This document shows, piece after piece, positions 41,156 to 48,829 of a DNA stretch of 62,309 nt. Both the position numbers and the translations under genes were made by a program. How positions within the stretch are numbered: the stretch's first letter is position 1; every line of letters starts with the position of its first letter. Origin of the DNA: CAYYJS01 sp964472315 (lineage in GTDB: Bacteria; Verrucomicrobiota; Kiritimatiellia; UBA8416); assembly GCA_964472315.1 (NCBI GenBank), contig CAYYJS010000018.1, positions 1 to 62,309 on the forward strand, read 5' to 3'. Under the pieces are notes generated by a model, which was not told the origin of the DNA, made no database searches, and saw only the letters and a list, made by a program, of their open reading frames with translations.

Positions 41156-41479
41156 ATGAAGATGGTCTACCTGAGAGCTGTGGTCACGCTACGACTCGAT
41201 GTCGAAAAGTGCATTGGTTGCGGCCGATGTCTTGAGGTCTGTCCGCACGGCGTGTTCGCTCTGGATGAGGGCAAGAGTCGGATCGCCGACCGCGATGCGT
41301 GCATGGAATGCGGGGCCTGCGCCCGTAATTGTCCGGTCAACGCCTTGTGGGTAAAGAACGGCGTAGGTTGCGCGGTTGGGATTCTGAATTCGGCGCTTGG
41401 ACGTACATCGGGCTGCTGCGGAGAATCGCAGTCTTGTTGCTGCGAGTCCCAAAAGACGGAATGCACGCCGGAGAAATGA
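41156..41479 (+). CDS. hgcB: Mercury methylation ferredoxin HgcB
   Basis: 2[4Fe-4S] ferredoxin of 107 residues that reduces the HgcA corrinoid. Cluster motifs are EKCIGCGRCLEVCPHGVF and DRDACMECGACARNCPVNAL; the CMECGAC block is a mark of HgcB. VKNGVGCAVGILN carries the strictly conserved extra Cys. The C-terminus is very Cys-rich (SGCCGESQSCCCESQKTEC), more than the usual terminal pair, and may bind and hand over Hg(II). Start ATG 41156, with GGAGG 12 bases upstream; ATG 41162 is possible. It lies directly behind hgcA, as in known methylators. Confidence 0.96.
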   Translation: MKMVYLRAVVTLRLDVEKCIGCGRCLEVCPHGVFALDEGKSRIADRDACMECGACARNCPVNALWVKNGVGCAVGILNSALGRTSGCCGESQSCCCESQKTECTPEK

Positions 41480-41500
41480 CAGACAGAGAAGAAGGAGAAG

Positions 41501-41773
41501 ATGACAATGGACGAGAAAATGAAGGAACTGATCGCGTTGGGCGCGTCCGTGGGCGCGCATTGTCAGCCGTGCCTGACGTATCACGTGGCGAAAGCGAAGG
41601 AACTGGGCATCGGCGAAGACGAAATTCGCGAGGCCATCGCCGTTGGGCATATGGTCGAGAAAGGGGCCATGTCGGCCATGCGGCAGTTTTCGGCGGGGAT
41701 CTTCGATGTACGCACGGCGGCTGCGGGTTGTTGTGCGGACGGAAAAGCAAAGGGTAAGGGTTGTTGCGCCTGA
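41501..41773 (+). CDS. AhpD/carboxymuconolactone decarboxylase-like protein with Cys tail
   Basis: Small helical AhpD-fold protein of 90 residues. HCQPCLTYHVAKAKELGIG carries the CxxC plus His redox/peroxidase motif, followed by EDEIREAIAVGHMVEKGA. The C-terminus has two vicinal Cys pairs (GCCADGKAKGKGCCA), a soft-metal-binding tail that ordinary AhpD proteins lack. Such tailed versions often occur in arsenic operons. The AAGGAG upstream suits ATG 41507 better (9 bases) than ATG 41501 (3 bases). It is likely to bind or pass on As(III) or Hg(II), or to help reduce peroxide. Confidence 0.88.
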   Translation: MTMDEKMKELIALGASVGAHCQPCLTYHVAKAKELGIGEDEIREAIAVGHMVEKGAMSAMRQFSAGIFDVRTAAAGCCADGKAKGKGCCA

Positions 41774-41797
41774 ACGGCGAGAAAGGAAGATGAGACG

Positions 41798-42448
41798 ATG
41801 AACGAACAGGACGACAAACAGAAACAAGAGACAGCGGCTTGCGGACCGGGGTGCGCTTGCGGGACATCGGAATCGAGCGGTCGCGGGCGAATGGTTGTCG
41901 GAGTCGTGATTCTGGTCATAGCCGGCGCACTGGTGGTCAGAGCCATGGTAAAGGACAACGGCGCCGCAACCGCGAACGCGTCGCCCTCGGGGTTTGCCGC
42001 TCTAGCCGCCGCGGCCGCCCCCGCCCCGGATACCACGGCAAACGAGGCGGCGCCTGTGGCGGACACGCTCAAGGAACTTGAATCGTTGTCGGACCTCAAC
42101 TCCGTCGCGGGCGACGCATTCGGCGTCTTTGTTTTTCTGCCGGGCAAGGGCGAGATGGCCTCCAAGGCGCCGCTGGCGCAGCTTCGAAGCGCCGCGCGGA
42201 CGATTGAGCCGCAGTTGCGCGGCGGCAAGCTCGCCATGTTTGCGCTCAAAGCAGGGTCGCAGGACTACGAACAACTCGCGATGCAAATGGCGGTGCCTGG
42301 AGTCGTAGCGCTGGTTAAGGGGGCTGGAATGAGCGCCACTTCCGGCGACGTGACTGAAACGAAACTCGTTCAAGCGTTTGTTGCCGCTTCTCGCGCAGGC
42401 GGGTGCGGCCCGTCATCCGCGGGTTGTGGGCCGAGCGGCTGCCAGTAG
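41798..42448 (+). CDS. Cys-rich single-pass membrane protein, thioredoxin-like outer domain
   Basis: Protein of 216 residues. A short N-terminal cytoplasmic part with ACGPGCACG is followed by one membrane helix (VVGVVILVIAGALVVRAMV), an Ala/Pro linker and an outward domain (FGVFVFLPGKGEMASKAPLA to GVVALVKGAGM) with a thioredoxin-like pattern but no CxxC at the usual place. The C-terminus ends GGCGPSSAGCGPSGCQ. Cys clusters on both sides of the membrane suggest soft-metal binding. It is encoded between the AhpD-like and CcdA genes, so it may receive electrons through CcdA. No known function. Confidence 0.8.
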   Translation: MNEQDDKQKQETAACGPGCACGTSESSGRGRMVVGVVILVIAGALVVRAMVKDNGAATANASPSGFAALAAAAAPAPDTTANEAAPVADTLKELESLSDLNSVAGDAFGVFVFLPGKGEMASKAPLAQLRSAARTIEPQLRGGKLAMFALKAGSQDYEQLAMQMAVPGVVALVKGAGMSATSGDVTETKLVQAFVAASRAGGCGPSSAGCGPSGCQ

Positions 42449-42457
42449 GAAAACATC

Positions 42458-43168
42458 ATGACGGAACTGTTGAGATGGGTAACGGACACGCTCCAGGCCG
42501 CCAGCATGGGGCCGATGGCTTTGCCGTTGGCGTTCCTGCTGGGGTTGGTGAGTGCCGTGGCGAGCGCATGCTGTACATTGCCGGCAATGGGCATGCTTGT
42601 GGCGTATTCGGGCACGCGGCAAGATGTCGACCGGCGCTCGTCGCTCCTTTCCGCCGTATGGTTCCTGATCGGCACGACGTTGGCCCTGGTCATTCTGGGC
42701 TTTGTGGCCGGTTTGATCGGACAGGCGGCACAGGCATTTCTCGGGCGGTATTGGAAGCTGTTTGCGGGGGTAGTAGCCGTGCTCTTCGGGCTGGCGACGT
42801 TGAAGCTACTACCATTCAAGTTGCCGAGCCGATCGCGTGAGGAGAGCTCAACGCCGGCATCCAGCGGGAAGCTGGGCGCGGCACTAGGCGGGCTCTTTCT
42901 GGGCGGCGGTGTGGCGGCCTGCTCGCTGCCGTGCAATCCGGGCATATTCATCGTCATCGGTGCCAGCGTGCTGATGGGCAAGATCCTGTGGGGCATGGTC
43001 CTCATGGCCGCTTTTGCGGTGGGCTTCAGTCTCCCGCTCGCGGCCATTCTGTTCGGCGTATCGTTTGGGAAGGCGTCGCTCAAAGTGCGGAAGGCAGATG
43101 GCGCGATACGGGCCATTGCCGGAGGCCTGTTGGTCGTCGCCGGATTATACCTGTTGGCCACATTCTAG
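42458..43168 (+). CDS. CcdA/DsbD-type transmembrane thiol electron transporter
   Basis: Membrane protein of 236 residues with six helices. The paired motifs SAVASACCTLPAMGMLVAYS and GGGVAACSLPCNPGIFIVIG hold the two redox cysteines of the CcdA family, each in an unusual context with an extra Cys next to it (ACC, SLPC). It should move reducing equivalents from cytoplasmic thioredoxin to the outward domain of a partner, probably the Cys-rich protein encoded 10 bp upstream. It differs from the ArsG-like protein at 32544-33227. Its position in an ars/hgc operon suggests thiol control of metalloid chemistry at the membrane. Confidence 0.88.
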   Translation: MTELLRWVTDTLQAASMGPMALPLAFLLGLVSAVASACCTLPAMGMLVAYSGTRQDVDRRSSLLSAVWFLIGTTLALVILGFVAGLIGQAAQAFLGRYWKLFAGVVAVLFGLATLKLLPFKLPSRSREESSTPASSGKLGAALGGLFLGGGVAACSLPCNPGIFIVIGASVLMGKILWGMVLMAAFAVGFSLPLAAILFGVSFGKASLKVRKADGAIRAIAGGLLVVAGLYLLATF

Positions 43169-43194
43169 GCACGCAGAACAGAAGGGAGCAGACG

Positions 43195-44370
43195 ATGAAC
43201 GATGAGCGGAAACTGACGAACGTGTTCGAGCGCTATCTGACCGTGTGGGTCGCGCTTTGTATCGTGGGTGGGATCGTGCTCGGCAAAGTGGCGCCGGGAG
43301 TGGCGAAGTACCTCGATGGGCTATCCGTCTTCGTGAACGGCGCGCCGGTGGTGTCCATTCCCATCGCCGTATGTCTGTTCTGCATGATGTACCCCATCAT
43401 GGTGAAAATCGATTTCGCCTCGGTCGTGAAAGCCGGCAAGAGCGGGAAGCCCGTCTGGTTGACACTTTTCATAAACTGGGCGATCAAGCCGTTCACCATG
43501 TACGGGATAGCACTGTTGTTTCTGGGGGTGCTGTTCCGCGGCTTCATCGGCGCGGAAGCCACCGATCTCGTGAAGATGCCGTTTGGCCTCGATCTGGCGG
43601 TGGGCGCCGCGCACGGCTCCGGGACGGTGGTACTGATGGACGGCATCAAGATGCTGGAGATCCCGCTGTGGCGAAGTTACTTCGCCGGCTGCATTCTGCT
43701 CGGCATCGCGCCCTGCACGGCCATGGTGCTGGTGTGGGGCTACCTGGCAAAGGGCAACGACGGGCTGACGCTGATCATGGTGGCGATCAACTCCCTGTCC
43801 ATGCTTGTTCTCTATGGCGTGCTGGGCGGTTTCCTGCTCGGTGTGGGCCGGCTGCCGGTGCCCTGGCAGGCGCTGCTGCTGTCCATTGTCATCTACGTCG
43901 CCCTGCCCTTGGTGGCCGGGTACCTGTCGCGGAAGTGGATCATTGCGGCCAAAGGCGAGCAGTGGTTCAAGGAGAGGTTCCTGCACGTGCTCACGCCGAT
44001 CACGATCGTCGCCCTGCTGACAACACTGGTGCTGCTGTTCAGCTTCAAGGGCGAGACGATTCTGGAGAACCCGCTGACGATCCTGTGGATCGCCATCCCG
44101 CTGTTCCTTCAGACCATGTTGATCTTTTGGCTGGGTTACGGGTGGGCCAGACTGCTCAAGTTGCCCTATCGGGACGCGGCGCCGGCGGCGATGATCGGGG
44201 CCTCGAACCATTTCGAGGTGGCGATCGCCACGGCGACGATGCTGTTCGGGCTCTCCTCCGGCGCGGCACTGGCCACGGTGGTGGGGGTCTTGATCGAAGT
44301 GCCGGTGATGTTGTGGCTGGTGAAAATCTGCCTGCGGACGCAGCATTGGTTCGGAGCGGCGCGGGCGTAA
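43195..44370 (+). CDS. acr3: ACR3-type arsenite efflux permease
   Basis: Arsenite/H+ antiporter of 391 residues with ten predicted membrane helices. Family marks are CLFCMMYPIMVKIDFASVV, LTLFINWAIKPFTMYGIALL, GCILLGIAPCTAMVLVWGYL with the essential Cys, and AAPAAMIGASNHFEVAIATA near the C-terminus. A segment before the key Cys (LDLAVGAAHGSGTVVLMDGI) is longer than in many ACR3 proteins. ATG 43195 has AAGGGAGC upstream, 26 bp after ccdA. It is the main As(III) exporter of the operon. Its last ~28 codons recur as a fragment at 45335-45418. Confidence 0.96.
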   Translation: MNDERKLTNVFERYLTVWVALCIVGGIVLGKVAPGVAKYLDGLSVFVNGAPVVSIPIAVCLFCMMYPIMVKIDFASVVKAGKSGKPVWLTLFINWAIKPFTMYGIALLFLGVLFRGFIGAEATDLVKMPFGLDLAVGAAHGSGTVVLMDGIKMLEIPLWRSYFAGCILLGIAPCTAMVLVWGYLAKGNDGLTLIMVAINSLSMLVLYGVLGGFLLGVGRLPVPWQALLLSIVIYVALPLVAGYLSRKWIIAAKGEQWFKERFLHVLTPITIVALLTTLVLLFSFKGETILENPLTILWIAIPLFLQTMLIFWLGYGWARLLKLPYRDAAPAAMIGASNHFEVAIATATMLFGLSSGAALATVVGVLIEVPVMLWLVKICLRTQHWFGAARA

Positions 44371-44435
44371 CAGAGGGAAGGAGGCCCATGACGAAGCCGG
44401 GGAAGAGAATGGCATGATGGAAGAAGGGAACGCCA

Positions 44436-44876
44436 ATGAACAGCATTGAGAAGAGTCGTCGTCTCCGTGAGTTGATACTGGCCAAGGAGACGCTGGTTAT
44501 GCCGGACGCCTTCGATCCCATGAGTGCGCGAATCATCGAGCATCTGGGCTTCCCGGCGGTGCAGTGTTCCGGGTTCAGCATGGCCCTGGCCGCGATGCGA
44601 CCCGCGGAGGCCGACCTCGGGCGCGATGCGAATCTGGAGCTGACAAGGGCCATTGTCGGCGCAGTTGCGGTTCCGGTGATGGCCGACGGGGAGGACGGCT
44701 TTGGGGGACCGCGGGAGGTCGAAGAAACGATTCGTCTGTTCATCGAGGCCGGCGTGGCCGGCATCAACATCGAGGATCAGATTTTGGGGCAGCCCGGGGC
44801 GAAACGCATCATCCCGCGAGAGGCGATGATCGAGAAATTGGAAGACATAGCCGCTTTACTGAAAGGAGCATGCTGA
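44436..44876 (+). CDS. Isocitrate lyase/PEP mutase-family protein, C-terminally short
   Basis: Protein of 146 residues covering the first half of a PEP mutase-type TIM barrel: LVMPDAFDPMSARIIEHLGF, PVMADGEDGFGGPREVEETI and AGINIEDQILGQPGAKRIIP. Full-length relatives have about 250-290 residues. Here the gene stops just before arsC, whose possible first ATG overlaps its end (ATGCTGA). It may be a truncated remnant or a shortened enzyme; the metal-binding Asp/Glu residues of the first half are kept. If active it would act on a C-C or C-P bond substrate, but an arsenic role is not known. Confidence 0.7.
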   Translation: MNSIEKSRRLRELILAKETLVMPDAFDPMSARIIEHLGFPAVQCSGFSMALAAMRPAEADLGRDANLELTRAIVGAVAVPVMADGEDGFGGPREVEETIRLFIEAGVAGINIEDQILGQPGAKRIIPREAMIEKLEDIAALLKGAC

Positions 44877-44881
44877 TTTCC

Positions 44882-45316
44882 ATGCCCGGGAAATTGAGGA
44901 TCTTGTTTCTCTGCACCGGCAACTCCTGCCGGAGTCAGATGGCCGAGGGCTGGGCGCGGGCGCTCAAGGGCGACGTCATCGAGTCGTACTCGGCCGGCAT
45001 CGAGACGCATGGGTTGAACCCCAACGCGGTCAAGGTGATGGCCGAAGCGGGGGTGGACATCTCGGGCCACCGGTCCAAGCGTGCGGACGAATTGAAGGAC
45101 GTCGCGTTCGACACCGTGGTGACGGTATGCGACCACGCGCACGAGTCCTGCCCGCTCTTTCCCGGCAAGACGAAGGTGAAGCATGTGGGCTTTGACGATC
45201 CGCCGCGGTTGGCTCGCGGCGCCAGGACCGAGGAAGAGGCGCTGGCGCACTACCGCCGTGTGAGGGATGAGATCCGGGCATTTGTTGAAAAACTGCCGGG
45301 GGTGCTGAGCGAGTGA
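44882..45316 (+). CDS. arsC: Thioredoxin-coupled arsenate reductase (LMW phosphatase fold)
   Basis: Protein of 144 residues reducing As(V) to As(III) in the cytoplasm. The P-loop FLCTGNSCRSQMAEGW carries C11 and R17. VTVCDHAHESCPLFPG supplies the second and third redox cysteines (C83, C90), so the thioredoxin-coupled pI258-type cycle applies. HVGFDDPPRLARGARTEEEA is the conserved acid loop region. ATG 44882 is in a normal place for the family; ATG 44870 directly after GAAAGGAGC would add four residues. It delivers As(III) to ACR3, the exporter of the same operon. Confidence 0.95.
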   Translation: MPGKLRILFLCTGNSCRSQMAEGWARALKGDVIESYSAGIETHGLNPNAVKVMAEAGVDISGHRSKRADELKDVAFDTVVTVCDHAHESCPLFPGKTKVKHVGFDDPPRLARGARTEEEALAHYRRVRDEIRAFVEKLPGVLSE

Positions 45317-45334
45317 TGACTACGGATGGGGCGG

Positions 45335-45418
45335 GTGGGCGTCCTGATCGAGGTTTCGGTGATGTTGTGGCTTGTAAAAATCTGCCTGCGGACGCAGCAT
45401 TGGTTCCGCGAGGCATGA
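45335..45418 (+). pseudogene. Duplicated 3' end of acr3
   Basis: The frame VGVLIEVSVMLWLVKICLRT then QHWFREA and stop matches the last codons of the intact acr3 gene (VGVLIEVPVMLWLVKICLRT, QHWFGAARA), with a long stretch of nearly identical DNA. Only the 3' end is present. It sits 19 bp past arsC, so the arsenic block once had a second acr3 copy or arose by recombination between two copies. Confidence 0.88.
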
Positions 45419-45419
45419 A

Positions 45420-45466
45420 GCTGCGCGTTGAGCCAATGCGCGAGCGTTAAGGGCTGAGCGTTTAGC
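45420..45466. repeat. Short gcgttgagc/gcgttaagg tandem-like element
   Basis: Three variants of gcgtt(g/a/t)ag within 45 bp, just after the acr3 relic. A low-complexity intergenic element; the remaining ~75 bp to the next gene show nothing recognisable. Confidence 0.45.
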
Positions 45467-45541
45467 ACTGGCAGATCTCTGTTCGGTCGTGCTACATTTC
45501 CGCAGGTTTCTGATCCCCATGCTCAACCGCGAGGCAGTCTG

Positions 45542-48500
45542 ATGGCCGACAAGGAATACTGGCAAATTGATTCAGCAAAACTGGCGCGGGACATCCTTGA
45601 CAGAACTCGCACGGCGCAAACCGAAGAAGATATCAAAATGGGAGTGGAGCCGTTGTTGCGGCGGGCCTTTCAGGATATCGGAGTGGATGTCAACATCGTG
45701 GCATACGAGAAGACCACTGCCCTGACCGCCAAGCGCATGGATGCCGTCTATGGCTACGTTGTGATAGAATACAAAGGCCCTGGGAAACTGGCCACACCAG
45801 CCGCTGTAAACGGTGCCAGGAATCAACTTCAATCCTATCTCAGCGAAGAGGCGCACCGCCATGGAGTCCATGCGGAAGACTTTCTGGAAAAGGCCGTTGG
45901 GGTGGCATTGGACGACCGCCACGTTTTCTTTGCGCGTTACAGCAAGACCGCGCGCATTCTTTCGTTGCCGGTACCTGTGGAGTTGGATCAGGGCGACCTG
46001 TTTCCGGAAGCAAGGCCGCAATGCGGTTTCCAGTTCCAAGGTCCGTTTCCCATTACCACCGGCAGTCTGAACAGCTTGCTGATTTACGTACGTTCCGCGG
46101 CGCGCCGGCCGCTAACCGCTGGCGATCTTGCGACCGTGTTCGGTCCAGAACATCCTGTTGCGCGGCTGCTTGTGTCAGAATTGTACGGCGCCGCCACGCG
46201 CGGCCAGCGCCGCAGTCGTTTCCCGCGCGTTGCCACGTTTTATGAAGAATGGGACCGTTTGTTCGGCGTTGTGTATGGCGAAAAACTGAATCAAGCCGAT
46301 GACGCGGCGGAAGAGACCGCCCGTCTGTATGGTCTTCCTTCCGGCATCCGTTTGAAAACCCTCCTGTTCGCCATTCACACATTCTACGCCTTCTTGATGA
46401 AACTGATCGCCATCGAACTCCTAGCGCTGCAACGCGATACGGCGGTGGCATCGTTCGTCGGCGGTTTGGCCGCGTTGGATGATCGCGGAGTCAAGGAGAA
46501 GCTGGCGGAACTGGAAAGTGGAACGGGCTTTCGGGACAGGGGCATCTCTAATTTTCTCGAAGCCGATTTCTTCTCATGGTACCTGGATGCCTGGACAGGC
46601 AAACTGGCCGAGGCCATGCGCGGCGTGGTTCGCGGCTTGGCGGACTTCGAGCCGGCAACGCCTGTGCTCGAACCGGACTGGACGCGCGACTTGCTCCAGA
46701 AGCTGTACGAGTTGCTCGTGCCCAAAGTTCTGCGACACGGATTAGGTGAATACTACACGCCGGACTGGCTGGCCGGTTACCTGGTTGACAAAACCGGCTA
46801 CAACGGCGCGCCGGGCCTTCGTTTTCTCGACCCTGCGTGCGGTTCCGGAACGTTTTTGGTTCAGGCCATTCACCGCGCCGCTCTCCATGCGGAGAAGCAG
46901 AACAAGGTTCACATCGCGGAGGTCGGTCGCGCCATTCTCGATGATGTTATGGGCTTCGATTTGAATCCGCTGGCCGTGCTGGCGGCACGCACCAATTACC
47001 TCATAGCCTTTGCGCGGTTCCTGCCCTATGTACGCCCGCTGTCAATTCCCGTCTATCTCTGCGATTCCGTCTTGCCCCCGGACCGCGAAACCGAAGAAGA
47101 TCAGGGCCAAACGGAGATGTTCGGCGCGGATACGGTGGTGTTTCGCACCCGCGAACACGATTATGTCTTTCCGCTCTCGATGAAGAATAAGGAACGGATT
47201 GACCAGTTCACCGGTTTGGTGATGCTAGGTCTGCGTGGAAAGATGGACGCCGCTCAGTTCCAGCGCCTACTGGCCAACAAACTTCCGTTGCCCGCCAACG
47301 AGGCGGAGCAACTGGTGACCATTTATGCGAAGATCAAGAAACTGGACGACGAAAAGCGCGACGGGATATGGGCGCACTACATCAAGAACGCTTTCGCGCC
47401 GGTCTACGTCGGCGAGTTCGACTTCGTCGTCGGCAATCCTCCGTGGATTCGCTGGGGCTATCTCGCTGCCGATTACCGTCGCCTGACGCTCAAACTGTGG
47501 CACAACTACGGCCTCTTCTCCCTCAAGGGGCACGAGACACGGATGGGAGCGGGAGAGAAGGATTTCTCGATGCTTTTCACCTATGCCTGCGCCGACCGCT
47601 ACCTGAAGGACGGCGGCGTGCTGGGTTTCGTCATCACTCAAGAGGTTTTCAAGTCCAAGGGCGCGGGCGAAGGGTTCCGACGGTTCCGGCTGGGCGAAAA
47701 GGGGCCTGATCTCAAAGTCCTGACCATGGAGGATATGGTTCATCTTCAGCCATTTCCCGGCGCGGCGAACAAGACGGCCATCTTTACGCTCAAGAAAGGC
47801 AAGGCCACGCGGTATCCCGTGGATGTCGTCGAATGGCGGCGCAAGCCTGGCATCGGACGCATTCAACCGGAATGGCCGATGGAAGAAGTGCTGGCGAAAA
47901 CAACGCGCGCCAAGTTGCAAGCCATTCCGGTGGATCCGACGCGCGCCGTCTCCTCGTGGCAGACCGCCAAGTGCGACGATCTGGAACTCAGCGCAAGGCT
48001 GAAGGGCAAGAATCCCTATGCGGCACGGCTCGGCGCGCGTGTCGAGCCGTACGGCGTGTTCTGGCTCAACCTCAAGGAGGTGAGGCCGGACGGTCTGCTC
48101 GTGATCGAAAATCAACACGACCGCGGGAAAAGGGTGATTGAGAAGACCTCCTGTTCAATCGAGCCGGACTTGGTCTTCCCCGCCGTCAGCGGCGGCGAGA
48201 TCACTCGCTTCGGCATCAAGCAACCTTTTTACGTCCTGATCTCGCAGGATCCGGCGAAACGCGCGCCCTACCCGGAAGACTGGATGCTCGATCACGCGCC
48301 GCTGACGTTCGGCTATCTCAAGCAATTCGAGCAAGTTCTGAAATCGCGCGGATCGAACATCGTCCGACAGTTTGCGGAGAGAACCGAGTTCTATGCCATG
48401 TTCGGTATCGGAAGTTACACGTTCGCGCGTTACCGCGTGGCATGGAAGCGCATGGCAAACCGCATGGCGGCTACGGTGCTGACCACATGGAAGACCCCGT

Positions 48501-48829
48501 TCGGCAACAAGACGGTGGTTGCCACGGATACGACCTCGCTGTTCACCGCAAAGAACGCCGACGAAGCGCATTACCTGTGCGCGGTTTTGAATTCCAAGAC
48601 GGTGGATGACTTCATCCGCAGCTTCTCTTCCGGTGGGCGCGGCTTCGGGGCGCCGTCGGTGGTCAAGGATCTGGCCATTCCGCCATTCGATGAAGGTCAG
48701 CCTACGCACCAGCGGTTGGCGGAACTTTCCCGTGAAGCTCACGAGGCGGTTGATCGCAACCGCGATATCGCGGACATTGAGGCACGGCTCAACGACGCCG
48801 CGGAGGAACTATGGAATATGAAACGCTGA
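45542..48829 (+). CDS. Type IIG-like restriction-modification enzyme (Eco57I-family methylase with N-terminal nuclease)
   Basis: Single-chain R-M protein of 1,095 residues. The N-terminus has a PD-(D/E)XK-like core (KRMDAVYGYVVIEYKGPGK, D67 and E76-x-K78). A helical linker follows. The adenine-methylase domain has RHGLGEYYTPDWLAGYLVDK, motif I FLDPACGSGTFLVQAIHRAA (from about 429) and motif IV VVGNPPWIRWGY (NPPW 632-635). The C-terminal ~400 residues form the target-recognition region and end ALNDAA-like helices before an overlap with the next gene. Restriction and modification in one polypeptide are expected of this class. The ATG follows the repeat element by 75 bp with no strong SD. Base composition appears lower in GC than the copper cluster, suggesting transfer. 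Confidence 0.9.
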   Translation: MADKEYWQIDSAKLARDILDRTRTAQTEEDIKMGVEPLLRRAFQDIGVDVNIVAYEKTTALTAKRMDAVYGYVVIEYKGPGKLATPAAVNGARNQLQSYLSEEAHRHGVHAEDFLEKAVGVALDDRHVFFARYSKTARILSLPVPVELDQGDLFPEARPQCGFQFQGPFPITTGSLNSLLIYVRSAARRPLTAGDLATVFGPEHPVARLLVSELYGAATRGQRRSRFPRVATFYEEWDRLFGVVYGEKLNQADDAAEETARLYGLPSGIRLKTLLFAIHTFYAFLMKLIAIELLALQRDTAVASFVGGLAALDDRGVKEKLAELESGTGFRDRGISNFLEADFFSWYLDAWTGKLAEAMRGVVRGLADFEPATPVLEPDWTRDLLQKLYELLVPKVLRHGLGEYYTPDWLAGYLVDKTGYNGAPGLRFLDPACGSGTFLVQAIHRAALHAEKQNKVHIAEVGRAILDDVMGFDLNPLAVLAARTNYLIAFARFLPYVRPLSIPVYLCDSVLPPDRETEEDQGQTEMFGADTVVFRTREHDYVFPLSMKNKERIDQFTGLVMLGLRGKMDAAQFQRLLANKLPLPANEAEQLVTIYAKIKKLDDEKRDGIWAHYIKNAFAPVYVGEFDFVVGNPPWIRWGYLAADYRRLTLKLWHNYGLFSLKGHETRMGAGEKDFSMLFTYACADRYLKDGGVLGFVITQEVFKSKGAGEGFRRFRLGEKGPDLKVLTMEDMVHLQPFPGAANKTAIFTLKKGKATRYPVDVVEWRRKPGIGRIQPEWPMEEVLAKTTRAKLQAIPVDPTRAVSSWQTAKCDDLELSARLKGKNPYAARLGARVEPYGVFWLNLKEVRPDGLLVIENQHDRGKRVIEKTSCSIEPDLVFPAVSGGEITRFGIKQPFYVLISQDPAKRAPYPEDWMLDHAPLTFGYLKQFEQVLKSRGSNIVRQFAERTEFYAMFGIGSYTFARYRVAWKRMANRMAATVLTTWKTPFGNKTVVATDTTSLFTAKNADEAHYLCAVLNSKTVDDFIRSFSSGGRGFGAPSVVKDLAIPPFDEGQPTHQRLAELSREAHEAVDRNRDIADIEARLNDAAEELWNMKR

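Noticed and set aside
39995..41479. HgcA/HgcB as the CFeSP corrinoid subunit plus ordinary ferredoxin of the acetyl-CoA pathway
   Set aside because: The NVWCAAGK cap helix together with a five-helix membrane domain, and the CMECGAC ferredoxin next door, define HgcAB; no other pathway gene is present.
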